54,015 bases of DNA from contig CP070763.1 of assembly GCA_020349025.1 (NCBI GenBank), positions 2,754,813 through 2,808,827 of the forward strand, read 5' to 3'. The notes below the pieces were generated by a model that searched no databases, was not told the origin of the DNA, and saw nothing but the letters and a program-made list of their open reading frames with translations. Shown piece after piece: positions 35,313 through 43,439 of this stretch. A program made the translations under genes and the position numbers. Position 1 is the first letter of the stretch; every line of letters begins with the position of its first letter. This DNA is from Candidatus Latescibacterota bacterium (GTDB lineage: Bacteria; Krumholzibacteriota; Krumholzibacteriia; G020349025).

Positions 35313-36593
35313 TTGGCCACCTACATCCTCGACACGAACGTCCTCCTGCACGACGCGGGGGCTCTCCAAGCGTTCGAAGACGTCGTCATCCCGCTCGATG
35401 TCCTCGAGGAGCTCGACCGTTTCAAGAAGAACATCGATGAAGTGGGTCGCAACGCGCGCCAGGTGATCCGCGAACTCGATCGCCTGCGCAGCGGCGGCTC
35501 GCTGCCACAAGGCGTCCCGGTCAACGGCGGCATGCTTCGAGTGCTCGTGGACTATGCGCCAAAGCACGTCCCAGAGGGGATGAGCCTCGACATGGTCGAC
35601 AACCGCATCCTGCTGTGCGCGAAGTTCCTCGAAGAGCAGGGGGAAAAGGACGTCATCGTCGTCTCCAAAGACATCAACGCGCGCGTGAAGGGGGACGCCC
35701 TAGGCATCACGACGCAGGATTTCGAGGCCAACAAGATCAAGTTCGAAGAGCTCTACAAAGGTTGGACCGAGGTCGAGGTGGCGCCCGAGATCCTCGACGG
35801 CTTCTACGCCGCTGGCAACACGGCGTGCGCGTGGTCGTCGCACCAGAACGAGTGTTTCATCCTGCGCAGTGCAGCGCGCCCGCAGGCGAGCGCCATCGGC
35901 ATCTGCAACAACGAGCACGCCGAGCCGCTGCGTTTTGCCGAGTCGCATCCGTGGGGAATCAAACCTCTCAACGTGCAGCAGAAGTTCGCGCTCGAGTTGC
36001 TCCTCAACGATCGTATTCAGCTCGTCACTCTGGTCGGAGGCGCAGGCACCGGGAAGACGTTGCTGGCGCTGGCAGCGGGGCTACAGAAGGTGATGGAGGA
36101 ACGCGCTTACGCCAAGGTCTTCGTGTCGCGACCGATCATGCCGCTGGGACGCGACCTCGGCTATCTGCCGGGCAGCAAGGATGAGAAGCTGGAGAGCTGG
36201 ATGCAGCCGATCTTCGACAACCTCAAGCTGCTCACCGATTCCTTCTACGACGACGAGGACAAAGTCGGCTACCTGTTCGACACCAAGGTCCTGGAGCTGG
36301 AGGCGGTCACCTACATTCGGGGCCGCTCGCTGCCACGCCAGTTCATTATCATCGACGAGGCACAAAACCTCACGCCGCACGAAACGAAGACCATCGTCAG
36401 CCGGGCCGGCGTGGGTTCGAAGGTGATTCTCACCGGCGATCCTTACCAGATCGACAACCCCTACCTCGATGCGTCGAGCAACGGCCTCACCTACGTCGTC
36501 GAGCGTTTCAAGGGGCACGAGGTGTTCGGCCACGTCCTGCTGACCCGAAGCGAGCGCAGCCCGCTGGCCGCGCTGGCCGTATCGCTGCTTTAA
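35313..36593 (+). CDS. PIN domain-PhoH family ATPase (PhoH2-like)
   Basis: 426 residues from a TTG at 35313 (ATYILDTNVLLHD directly follows, the start of a PIN nuclease domain). Residues 1-140 carry PIN acidic positions (DTN, EELD, DNRILLCAKFL, VSKDINAR). Residues about 215-426 form the PhoH ATPase: VGGAGTGKTLLALAAG (Walker A), FVSRPIMPLGRDLGYLPG, FIIIDEAQNLTPHE (Walker B) and LTGDPYQIDNPYLD. PhoH2-type proteins are proposed RNA helicase/ribonucleases. The frame is open upstream of the TTG, but only this start gives an in-register PIN N-terminus. Confidence 0.9.
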   Translation: MATYILDTNVLLHDAGALQAFEDVVIPLDVLEELDRFKKNIDEVGRNARQVIRELDRLRSGGSLPQGVPVNGGMLRVLVDYAPKHVPEGMSLDMVDNRILLCAKFLEEQGEKDVIVVSKDINARVKGDALGITTQDFEANKIKFEELYKGWTEVEVAPEILDGFYAAGNTACAWSSHQNECFILRSAARPQASAIGICNNEHAEPLRFAESHPWGIKPLNVQQKFALELLLNDRIQLVTLVGGAGTGKTLLALAAGLQKVMEERAYAKVFVSRPIMPLGRDLGYLPGSKDEKLESWMQPIFDNLKLLTDSFYDDEDKVGYLFDTKVLELEAVTYIRGRSLPRQFIIIDEAQNLTPHETKTIVSRAGVGSKVILTGDPYQIDNPYLDASSNGLTYVVERFKGHEVFGHVLLTRSERSPLAALAVSLL

Positions 36594-36631
36594 GCTCGTT
36601 ACATAGGCGACTGCACGCGGTTTCCGGCCGC

Positions 36632-36660
36632 TTGCCGGCTCCGGCGGCCGATGCTACGCT
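36632..36660 (+). promoter_or_regulatory. Candidate promoter of the lysine aminotransferase gene
   Basis: TTGCCG at 36632-36637, 17-bp spacer, TACGCT at 36655-36660. The predicted start near 36667 gives a leader of about 195 nt before the ATG at 36863, long enough to hold regulatory structure. Confidence 0.4.
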
Positions 36661-36713
36661 TGATCGGTCCAGGCCCCGCGGGGGCGCAGAATCGGTGGTC
36701 CAGTATGCGGGTC

Positions 36714-36779
36714 ATGAACGAGAAGCTGATCTACACGATCCAACGCAAACCTCCACCCTCTCTGGCATTCATCGCCTGA
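36714..36779 (+). CDS. Possible 21-codon leader peptide upstream of lat
   Basis: ATG at 36714 followed by an open frame MNEKLIYTIQRKPPPSLAFI plus Ala and a TGA at 36777, containing two Lys and a PPP stretch that could stall ribosomes. It lies inside the long lat leader and is followed at 36801-36806 by a T6 tract. No good ribosome binding site precedes it (GCGGGTC only), and chance is possible. Confidence 0.25.
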   Translation: MNEKLIYTIQRKPPPSLAFIA

Positions 36780-36862
36780 ACCTTGGAAGCGAATCCGTCC
36801 TTTTTTCGCGTGTTTCACCCCACCTGCGGCGAGCACGCGTGCCAGATCGCGAGGAGAGTGCC

Positions 36863-38197
36863 ATGCCGGAGAGTAAGATCCTGAACCGAATTGCACCCGA
36901 CAAGGTGCACGAGACGCTGCGCCAGTCGATTCTGGTGGATGGCTTCGACGTCGTCGTCGACCTGGAGAAGAGCCGCGGCGTGCGCCTGTTCGACGCCAGG
37001 AGCCAGCGCCCCTACCTGGACATGTTTTCCTGTTTTGCTTCTGCGCCCCTCGGCTTCAACCACCCGCGCCTGTCGGGACCTGAGTTCGTTGCCATGCTCG
37101 GGCGCATGGCGATCACGAAGCCATCGAACTCCGATCTCTACAGCGTCGAGATGGCGGAGTTCGTGGACACCTTCGCGCGGCTGGCGCGCCCTGAGCAGCT
37201 TCCCCACCTCTTCTTCGTCGAGGGCGGTGCGCTCGGCGTCGAGAACGCACTCAAGACCGCAATGGACTGGAAGGTGCGCAAGAACCTGGCGGCGGGACGG
37301 GGTGAGAAGGGGCATCGTGTCATCCACTTCCGCGAGTGCTTCCACGGGCGCACGGGCTACACGCTCTCCCTGACCAACACCGATCCGGTGAAGACGATGT
37401 ACTTCAGCCAGTTCGATTGGCCGCGCATCCGCAACCCCAAGCTCACCTTTCCAGTCACGCCCGCAGTCGTGGCGGAAACGGAGCAGGCGGAGGCCGAAGC
37501 CGTGCACGAGATCGAGCAGGCCTTCCAGGAATACGAGCACGACATCTGTGCCATCATCCTGGAACCGATCCAGGGCGAGGGGGGCGACAACCACTTCCGC
37601 GCCGAGTTCTTCCCCAAGCTGCGCAAGCTTGCGGACGAGCATGACGCTCTCCTCATCTTCGACGAGGTGCAGACTGGCCTCGGGCTCACGGGGCGCATGT
37701 GGGCCTTCGAGCACTACGGCGTGCAGCCGGACGCGATTGCCTTCGGCAAGAAGACACAGGTGTGTGGGACGGCAGTCGGACGTCGCGTCGACGAGGTCGA
37801 AGACAACGTGTTCCGGGTCTCGAGTCGGTTGAACTCCACCTGGGCCGGAAACCTCATCGACATGATCCGATGCCAGCGCATTCTCGAGGTCATGGAGGAG
37901 GAGAACCTGGTCGAGAATGCAGCTCGCGTCGGAGAGGAGCTCCTGCAGGGGCTCCAGGCAGTCTCGAACCAGCAAGCGGAGAAGATCTCGAACGCGCGCG
38001 GGCTCGGCTTGATGTGCGCCTTCGACGTGCGCGACGCCGACGTGCGCAAGAAGCTGCTGCGCAGCTGCCACGAGCGCGGTCTCATGCTGATCGGCTGCGG
38101 CGAGCGTACGGTGCGCTTCCGGCCGGCGCTGACGGTCCAGAGCGCCGACATCGCGGAGGCGCTCGACATCCTCGGACAGGCCGCGTCGGCACTGTAG
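36863..38197 (+). CDS. lat: L-lysine 6-transaminase (lysine epsilon-aminotransferase)
   Basis: 444 residues, start supported by GAGGAG 8 nt upstream. A class III PLP aminotransferase with FFVEGGALGVENALKTAMDW, FRECFHGRTGYTLSLTNTDP, ILEPIQGEGGDNHFR, LIFDEVQTGLGLTGRMW and the PLP Lys in AFGKKTQVCG, followed by RLNSTWAGNLIDMIR. GGALGVENALK and NSTWAGNLIDM are characteristic of the lysine 6-aminotransferase subgroup. It converts lysine plus 2-oxoglutarate to alpha-aminoadipate semialdehyde (piperideine-6-carboxylate) and glutamate, in lysine degradation or as an osmolyte or antibiotic precursor step. No partner dehydrogenase is adjacent. Confidence 0.93.
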   Translation: MPESKILNRIAPDKVHETLRQSILVDGFDVVVDLEKSRGVRLFDARSQRPYLDMFSCFASAPLGFNHPRLSGPEFVAMLGRMAITKPSNSDLYSVEMAEFVDTFARLARPEQLPHLFFVEGGALGVENALKTAMDWKVRKNLAAGRGEKGHRVIHFRECFHGRTGYTLSLTNTDPVKTMYFSQFDWPRIRNPKLTFPVTPAVVAETEQAEAEAVHEIEQAFQEYEHDICAIILEPIQGEGGDNHFRAEFFPKLRKLADEHDALLIFDEVQTGLGLTGRMWAFEHYGVQPDAIAFGKKTQVCGTAVGRRVDEVEDNVFRVSSRLNSTWAGNLIDMIRCQRILEVMEEENLVENAARVGEELLQGLQAVSNQQAEKISNARGLGLMCAFDVRDADVRKKLLRSCHERGLMLIGCGERTVRFRPALTVQSADIAEALDILGQAASAL

Positions 38198-38230
38198 CGC
38201 TCGAGAGCGCTCGAGGCGCAACGCCGCGAG

Positions 38231-38345
38231 GCGTGGGGTCCCGACCGCCAAGCGAGGGCAGGATGCCCGAGCCGCGCTCGTGTCGAGCGAGAGCGGCGCG
38301 CGCCGAGGCGCGCCGCCGAGCGTCCGCGCGCAGCGCTCGTCACGC
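38231..38345 (-). repeat. Hairpin repeat copy E, degenerate
   Basis: Read on the minus strand, 38322-38248 carries the conserved loop: ACGCTCGGCGGCGCGCCTCG, then CTCTCGCTCGACACGAGCG, then ATCCTGCCCTCGCTTGGCGG. The loop lacks the terminal GTGACG, and the flanking sequences (38323-38345 and 38231-38247) are not complementary. Its outer left decamer GCGTGGGGTC (38231-38240) is identical to 4561-4570 in the arm of copy B. It lies between the convergent ends of lat (38197) and the DUF4340 gene (38372). Confidence 0.75.
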
Positions 38346-38371
38346 ACGCCCGTTACAAGACGAGCGCAGCG

Positions 38372-39757
38372 TCAATCGCCGCGGTCGATGTCGACGGGCA
38401 CTTCGAGCTCGTCGGTTCCGAGACGGTCGAGATCGAACGGCAGCTCGAGCAGCGTCAGCGGGGAGACGAGGGTGACGGCCTGATCCCAGATGCCACTGAC
38501 AAACGTGTTGAGACCGTTGGGATCCTTCCGCCCGACGCGCAGGCCCGACAGAATCCCGTCGGTTCCGTAGAGAGTCACGGCGAGCTCGGGCGGCTCGTAG
38601 AGGGAGGAGTCGGGCTGCGCCTTCGGAAACGCTGCAACCTCGAGAGTCGCCATCTTCTCCAGCGTCCCGAGAATCTTCCCTGGATCGATGGCAAAGGTGG
38701 AATCCTGCTTTTGGCTGGACGCAACCACCCATCGGGTTCGCGAGCGGCGCTCCAAGATGAAGCGATCGGTGGGCGACCACACCTCGACGCGCGTCACGTG
38801 GTCCGGGTTGAAGGATGGAAACAGCCGCCGGTCGCGCGGATCGCGAGTGAACTCGACCATTGCGGTGACGACGTCGCTGTGCACACGAAAGACCTCCGGC
38901 TTTTGCGGAACCATCGCGTGGTATGAACCCTCCCCACGCGCGGAGCCGAGAACGAGATCGCCGGCAGTGCGCCCACCCTCGTATTCGAGCACGGCGCTGA
39001 AACGACGGTTTCCCAGGCCGAATTTGTTGGCGTCGCGCTTGTTTTCCGCCGTCACGGCCACCGCCTCGAGCGACGCCAGCTTCAGCAGCACGTCGCGAGT
39101 CTTCACCGGGTCGGTGCGCCACGGGAAGCCACGCTCCGAGCGCCACTGCCCGACCGCGTCGCGACGAACCGACAGGCTGCCGGCGTTCCCCGCGCGAAAT
39201 CGCATCCGTGCAATGCGGCTGGGGTCGACGTCGATCATGCGTTTGTCACGCCAGCCGAAGTCACTCCGAAGTGCGTAGCTCAAGAGCGAGGAGGTCGTCA
39301 GCAACACGTCCTCCGAGTCGTCGACCATGACGTAGACCAGAGTTTGTTGGGGGTTGATGCTTCCAAATCGCAACCGGTGGGTGGTCTCACCTGGGCCCAC
39401 GATGTGGACTTGGGCGGCGGGTGCATCGAGACCGTAGCGCGCCAGATTGCCGCTGCCGACGTTGTCCTCCGCGCGCGCGGCTTGCAGCGTGTCGAGGAAC
39501 GTCGCGATCGTCCGCGGATCGCACGCTGCCATGATCGGGTGACTGACGACCCACCTGCCACCGCGATTCTCGAGCGTGATGCGCCGCCCCGAGTGCGAGA
39601 AGAGCAGACTCGTCAGCGCCTCGCGTTCGATCGGGACCAGACGCGCGAGGCTGGCTCGCTCCTGAGTCTGTCGACGTTCACGCTGCTCCGACCACAACAC
39701 GTAGCCGACCAACCCGAGCGCAACCGCAAGCGCAATGATCGTACCGCGGAACTTCAT
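38372..39757 (-). CDS. DUF4340 domain protein, membrane anchored (cluster 2)
   Basis: 461 residues with an N-terminal TM helix (IIALAVALGLVGYVLW) and three DUF4340-like units: EALTSLLFSHSGRRITLENR, then IDVDPSRIARMRFRAGNAGS, then FNPDHVTRVEVWSPTDRFIL. Each is followed by a W-x-V or W-x-SERG-type strand and a helical VKTRDVLLKLASLEAVAV-type segment. It is longer than its cluster 1 paralogue (309 residues). It ends the minus-strand operon ATPase-permease-GldG-DUF4340, starting 6 bp after the GldG stop. Function unknown. Confidence 0.8.
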   Translation of the reverse strand: MKFRGTIIALAVALGLVGYVLWSEQRERRQTQERASLARLVPIEREALTSLLFSHSGRRITLENRGGRWVVSHPIMAACDPRTIATFLDTLQAARAEDNVGSGNLARYGLDAPAAQVHIVGPGETTHRLRFGSINPQQTLVYVMVDDSEDVLLTTSSLLSYALRSDFGWRDKRMIDVDPSRIARMRFRAGNAGSLSVRRDAVGQWRSERGFPWRTDPVKTRDVLLKLASLEAVAVTAENKRDANKFGLGNRRFSAVLEYEGGRTAGDLVLGSARGEGSYHAMVPQKPEVFRVHSDVVTAMVEFTRDPRDRRLFPSFNPDHVTRVEVWSPTDRFILERRSRTRWVVASSQKQDSTFAIDPGKILGTLEKMATLEVAAFPKAQPDSSLYEPPELAVTLYGTDGILSGLRVGRKDPNGLNTFVSGIWDQAVTLVSPLTLLELPFDLDRLGTDELEVPVDIDRGD

Positions 39758-39763
39758 CGCAGT

Positions 39764-41368
39764 TCACCCCCGAGCGCGACGCCTCAAGAGCACCGTCAGC
39801 GCGATGACGAACACGAGCCCGGGCAGGATGAAGATCGACACCGCGTTCAGCACCTTGATCTGTGCCAAAGACAGCGCCACCGAGCGTGAGTCGGCGACCT
39901 TCGGGCGCAATGCGATCAGGTCTTCATCTTCACTCAGCCAGGCCATGCAATTCAAAAACAGGTTGCCGTTCCCCATGTCGTTGAAGCTCTGGTTCGCCGC
40001 GAAATCGGAGTCGCCGAAGACGACCACGCGCGCCTCGCTTCGAGTCAGTCCCCCGGCGCCCTCCAGGGCCTCGCGACTGACCACCTCGTCTCCCGGCACG
40101 CGCACGACAGCGGCATCGAGCTCCGGGTGCAGCCCCTCGACGTCGACGCGCGCCGCCATCCCGATCGAGACCGGCCCGGCGAGATCCTCCTCGTCGAAAC
40201 CCACCTGCGAGCTGAACACGTTCGTCTCGGCCCAGCTCTGAGCGCTCGAGAAAACCAGCGCGGCGGTCTCGGCGCTACCACCGTAGAGCTGCAGGCGACG
40301 CACGGAGCGCGCGTTCTGAAAATAGGTGGGCTCACGAAACTGCTTGGTGATGGCGTGCGCGCCGTAGCGATTGACGAGCGGTGTGGTGGGACCGCGTCCC
40401 AGGAGCTGACCGGTGGGGCTCGGATCGACGATGCGGTCGTGCCCGACGTGGATCCCCCATACCGCCACCCAACCCTCGAGATTGCTCTGGAAGCGCGGGT
40501 CGAACAGGCAGAACAGACGCCCCCCCTTGTTCATGTAGCGGCGAATCGCCTGGATCTCCTGGTCGAGCACGCCCGACTTCGCGCCCGCGACCACCAGCAC
40601 CTCGCAATCGTTCGGCACCTCGCCCGCCGCGACCAGGTCGAGTGGCTGCGGCTTGTAGTTCTCACGTTGCAGCGCCGTCGCGGCGATGCTGTACCCGAAG
40701 ACCCCCTTGTCCTCGACGCTCTTCTCGCCATGCCCGGTGAGGAAATAGACGCTCTTCTGGCCCGGCCGCGACACCTTGATGAGCGCATTGGTGATGTCCT
40801 CCTCCCCGAACGTGCGCAGCCGCAGCACCTTGTCGCCGGCGTCGAAAACGATGGTCCCCAGCTCGCTGACGCCAAAACGTTCCGCCAGCTCCGGATTCTT
40901 GTTCAGATCCTCCATGCGGATCTGCAAGCCGCGGTTGCGGCGCGAGTACTCCAGGAGCAGGTCGCGCACGGCGTCACGAGAGCCGCGATCGTAGTAGACG
41001 TAGATGTCGATCGGCTTGTTGATCCCCTGCAGCACGTTGAGCGTCTTCTCCGAAAGGGTGAACTCCCGCGTCGCCGACAGATCGCGGCGCCAGCTGTGCC
41101 GATCGCCGATGAATCCGATCATGAAAAGAATCACGGCGACGAAGAAGGAGAGGAGCAGCGCGTTCAGCCCATAGCGCGTCGATCTCTTGAGCAGATAGCT
41201 CGTGATGCCGCGCCAGGAAACCACGACGGCCACGATCCACACGATTCCACCGGCCGTCACCAGACCGGCGCTCCAACCACTGAAGCCGCCCCGTGTCGCG
41301 GAAAGCAGCGCAGCCAGGCCCAGCAGCAAGACCCCCATCGCGAACAAGATGACGAGACGTCGTTCCAT
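39764..41368 (-). CDS. GldG-like ABC transporter auxiliary protein (cluster 2)
   Basis: 534 residues from the ATG at 41368. Two N-terminal TM segments (LVILFAMGVLLLGLAALLSA and LVTAGGIVWIVAVVVSW) plus a third at LNALLLSFFVAVILFMIGFI precede the GldG pattern SATREFTLSEKTLNVLQGIN, PIDIYVYYDRGSRDAVRDLL, YFLTGHGEKSVEDKGVFGYS and GGRLFCLFDPRFQS. A C-terminal TM helix follows (LNAVSIFILPGLVFVIALTV). It differs from the cluster 1 GldG by the extra N-terminal helices. The gene lies 8 bp after the permease stop. Confidence 0.87.
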   Translation of the reverse strand: MERRLVILFAMGVLLLGLAALLSATRGGFSGWSAGLVTAGGIVWIVAVVVSWRGITSYLLKRSTRYGLNALLLSFFVAVILFMIGFIGDRHSWRRDLSATREFTLSEKTLNVLQGINKPIDIYVYYDRGSRDAVRDLLLEYSRRNRGLQIRMEDLNKNPELAERFGVSELGTIVFDAGDKVLRLRTFGEEDITNALIKVSRPGQKSVYFLTGHGEKSVEDKGVFGYSIAATALQRENYKPQPLDLVAAGEVPNDCEVLVVAGAKSGVLDQEIQAIRRYMNKGGRLFCLFDPRFQSNLEGWVAVWGIHVGHDRIVDPSPTGQLLGRGPTTPLVNRYGAHAITKQFREPTYFQNARSVRRLQLYGGSAETAALVFSSAQSWAETNVFSSQVGFDEEDLAGPVSIGMAARVDVEGLHPELDAAVVRVPGDEVVSREALEGAGGLTRSEARVVVFGDSDFAANQSFNDMGNGNLFLNCMAWLSEDEDLIALRPKVADSRSVALSLAQIKVLNAVSIFILPGLVFVIALTVLLRRRARG

Positions 41369-41376
41369 CCGACCCC

Positions 41377-42153
41377 CTAGCGATACTTCAGCGATTCGAG
41401 CGAACGCAGCGTCAAGAAGAGCCAGAAGAAGATGAAGCACACGTAGAAGACCACATGCTTGCTGTCGAGAATGCCTTTGCTGAAGTCCTCGAAGTGGGCG
41501 ACCAGCGAAAGCTCGTTCAACCAGATCCCGAGCGTCGAGGTGGGGTCTCCCAGAAGCCCCGCCAACCACAGCAGCAGCGCCGCCCCGAGCCCGCCGATCC
41601 CGGCCACGACCTGACTGCGCGTGAGCGACGAGATGAACATCCCGATGACGAGGAAGGACTCCCCCTGCAGCCACACACCGACGAAGCCGACCAGGAGGCT
41701 CGTCGGATCCGGGTTGCCGTAGAGGAACAGGCTGCTGACCAGCCCCAGGCTGATCAGCAGCAACAACGTGAACACGGTGCTCGCGGCCGCGAACTTGCCC
41801 AGGACGATCGAGCGCTGCCCGATGGGCGAGGTCAGCAGAAGCTCCATCGTGCCGGAGCGATACTCCTCGGCGAAGCTCCCCATGGTGATGAAGGGCAAGA
41901 CGAAGAGCGTGATGGCACCCAGCGTGCTGATGAAGCGGCGCAGAAGATACTGGTGCACGTCCGCGGGCACCGCTTCCCGGCCCGCTTCCAGCAGGCGCTC
42001 GCGCCAATAGGCATCGAAGGAGATGTAGTTGCGCAGAAGCGTCATGAAGAACAGCCCCACCGCCAGCAGGAAGACGACGGAAACCACGTAGGCGGTGGGC
42101 GAGGTGAAGTAGGCTCGCATCTCGCGGCCGTAGATCGCGCTGAAGCCCCTCAC
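41377..42153 (-). CDS. GldF-like ABC transporter permease (cluster 2)
   Basis: 258 residues from a GTG at 42153, overlapping the stop of the ATPase gene (GTGA), indicating coupled translation. It starts RGFSAIYGREMRAYFTSPTA, matching the TYFTSPIAYV N-terminus of the cluster 1 permease, and contains EEYRSGTMELLLTSPIGQRS, the usual ABC-2 cytoplasmic motif, plus six hydrophobic segments. FEDFSKGILDSKHVVFYVCF near the end parallels the cluster 1 protein. Confidence 0.88.
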   Translation of the reverse strand: MRGFSAIYGREMRAYFTSPTAYVVSVVFLLAVGLFFMTLLRNYISFDAYWRERLLEAGREAVPADVHQYLLRRFISTLGAITLFVLPFITMGSFAEEYRSGTMELLLTSPIGQRSIVLGKFAAASTVFTLLLLISLGLVSSLFLYGNPDPTSLLVGFVGVWLQGESFLVIGMFISSLTRSQVVAGIGGLGAALLLWLAGLLGDPTSTLGIWLNELSLVAHFEDFSKGILDSKHVVFYVCFIFFWLFLTLRSLESLKYR

Positions 42154-43088
42154 GCCACGCCCCCTTCCGAGGTCACGACGCGCAGGTAGATCTCCTCCAG
42201 ATTCGTCTCCTGCGCCCGCAGCTCCAGCAGGCGCCATCCCTGCTGCACCGCGAAGGAGGCGACGCGAGGGCGCACGTCGCGACCCCGGTCGCAGAGAAGC
42301 CGGTAGCGGCGTGCGCCGTCGGCGGCGACGCGTTGCGCCGAGTGCACACCCTCGAGGCTCGTCAACTGCTCCGAGACGTCCGCGGAAGCCTCGACTTCGA
42401 GCAGCAGCGATTCCCGATCCGGGCCGGGAGCGTCCAAATCGCGCAGCGAACGTGAGAGTACGATCCGCCCCTGGTTGATGATGATGACGCGCTCGCACGT
42501 CATGCTGACCTCGGGCAGGATGTGCGTCGAGAGGATGATCGTGTGCTCACCCGCCAGCTCACGAATGAGCCGCCGCACTTCGACGACCTGCTTCGGGTCG
42601 AGACCGGACGTGGGTTCGTCGAGAATCAGGATCGGCGGGTTGTGCAGCATCGCCTGCGCCAACCCTACGCGTTGGCGATACCCCTTCGACAGCTTGCCCG
42701 TCGTTCGCTGTTGCACGTCACCGAGGCCGCAGCGCTCGACGCTCTCGTCGATGCGCTGGCGCCGCATCGACCGCGGCACACCTTTGATCCGGGACACGAA
42801 CTCGAGGTACTCGCGGACGCGCATCTCCAGGTAGAGGGGCGGCGACTCCGGGAGATAGCCGATGTTGCGTTTGACCGCGTCTGCCGCTTCGAAGACGTCG
42901 TGACCGGCGACGCGCGCCGTCCCGGAGGACGCGGGTTGGAAGCAGGTGAGGATGCGCATCGTCGTGGTCTTCCCGGCCCCGTTCGGACCCAGGAAGCCGA
43001 CGATTTCTCCCTTCTGGACCTCGAAGCTGACGCCGTCGATGGCGCGCTTGCCGGGGTAGATCTTGGTGAGGTTCTCGGTGACGATCAC
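42150..43088 (-). CDS. ABC transporter ATP-binding protein, GldA-like (cluster 2)
   Basis: 312 residues from a GTG at 43088 with AGGAG 9 nt upstream. Walker A GPNGAGKTTTM, signature LSKGYRQRVGLAQ, Walker B ILILDEPTSGLDP and switch LSTHILPE are intact. The sequence is clearly paralogous to the ATPase at 8953-9885 (e.g. both have VGFLGPNGAGKTTTMR-type cores and SAPLYLDMNVVDYL versus SPPLYLEMRVREYL). First gene of the second Gld-type operon. Confidence 0.93.
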   Translation of the reverse strand: MIVTENLTKIYPGKRAIDGVSFEVQKGEIVGFLGPNGAGKTTTMRILTCFQPASSGTARVAGHDVFEAADAVKRNIGYLPESPPLYLEMRVREYLEFVSRIKGVPRSMRRQRIDESVERCGLGDVQQRTTGKLSKGYRQRVGLAQAMLHNPPILILDEPTSGLDPKQVVEVRRLIRELAGEHTIILSTHILPEVSMTCERVIIINQGRIVLSRSLRDLDAPGPDRESLLLEVEASADVSEQLTSLEGVHSAQRVAADGARRYRLLCDRGRDVRPRVASFAVQQGWRLLELRAQETNLEEIYLRVVTSEGGVA

Positions 43089-43439
43089 GTTGGCAGACTC
43101 CTGGCGTGCACGTCGCCTCCCGCGCGCGCAAGCGGATGCTCTGAGGTGTGTGGACTGGAGTGACCGGCTGCACTCCTGAGGTTCGACCCTGGAAGGACTC
43201 TCCAGGGTCCCGGTCCACCCGACGCCCGCCATTATACGGGACGAACTCCCACCGAAGCCAAGCCCGGACCTCGCGGCAGCGCGACATCGAGGGCGCGTGT
43301 TCGTTATAGTCTCGACTGGAGCGCATTCACGACAACCTCGGCCGCGGGTGTGCGCTGCGCTTGTGCGCCGTCAGCGCCCCGGCGTTTCGCCGTCCGAGTC
43401 GCGCATTCGGCGGCCCGGTCAGCTGTGGGGGGGGCGAGG
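43089..43439. other. Divergent intergenic region with candidate promoter
   Basis: About 350 bp between the cluster 2 ATPase (minus) and a GT4 gene (plus). On the plus strand GCGACA (43281-43286), an 18-bp spacer and TATAGT (43305-43310) form a plausible promoter with a leader of about 120 nt. A G8 run (43428-43435) lies just before the GTG start. On the minus strand only the AGGAG ribosome binding site of the ATPase was recognised. Confidence 0.4.

Noticed and set aside
36815..38347. 510-residue open frame on the minus strand
   Set aside because: Antisense to the lysine aminotransferase gene, which has a complete PLP enzyme sequence and a good SD; its N-terminus is the repeat E sequence.
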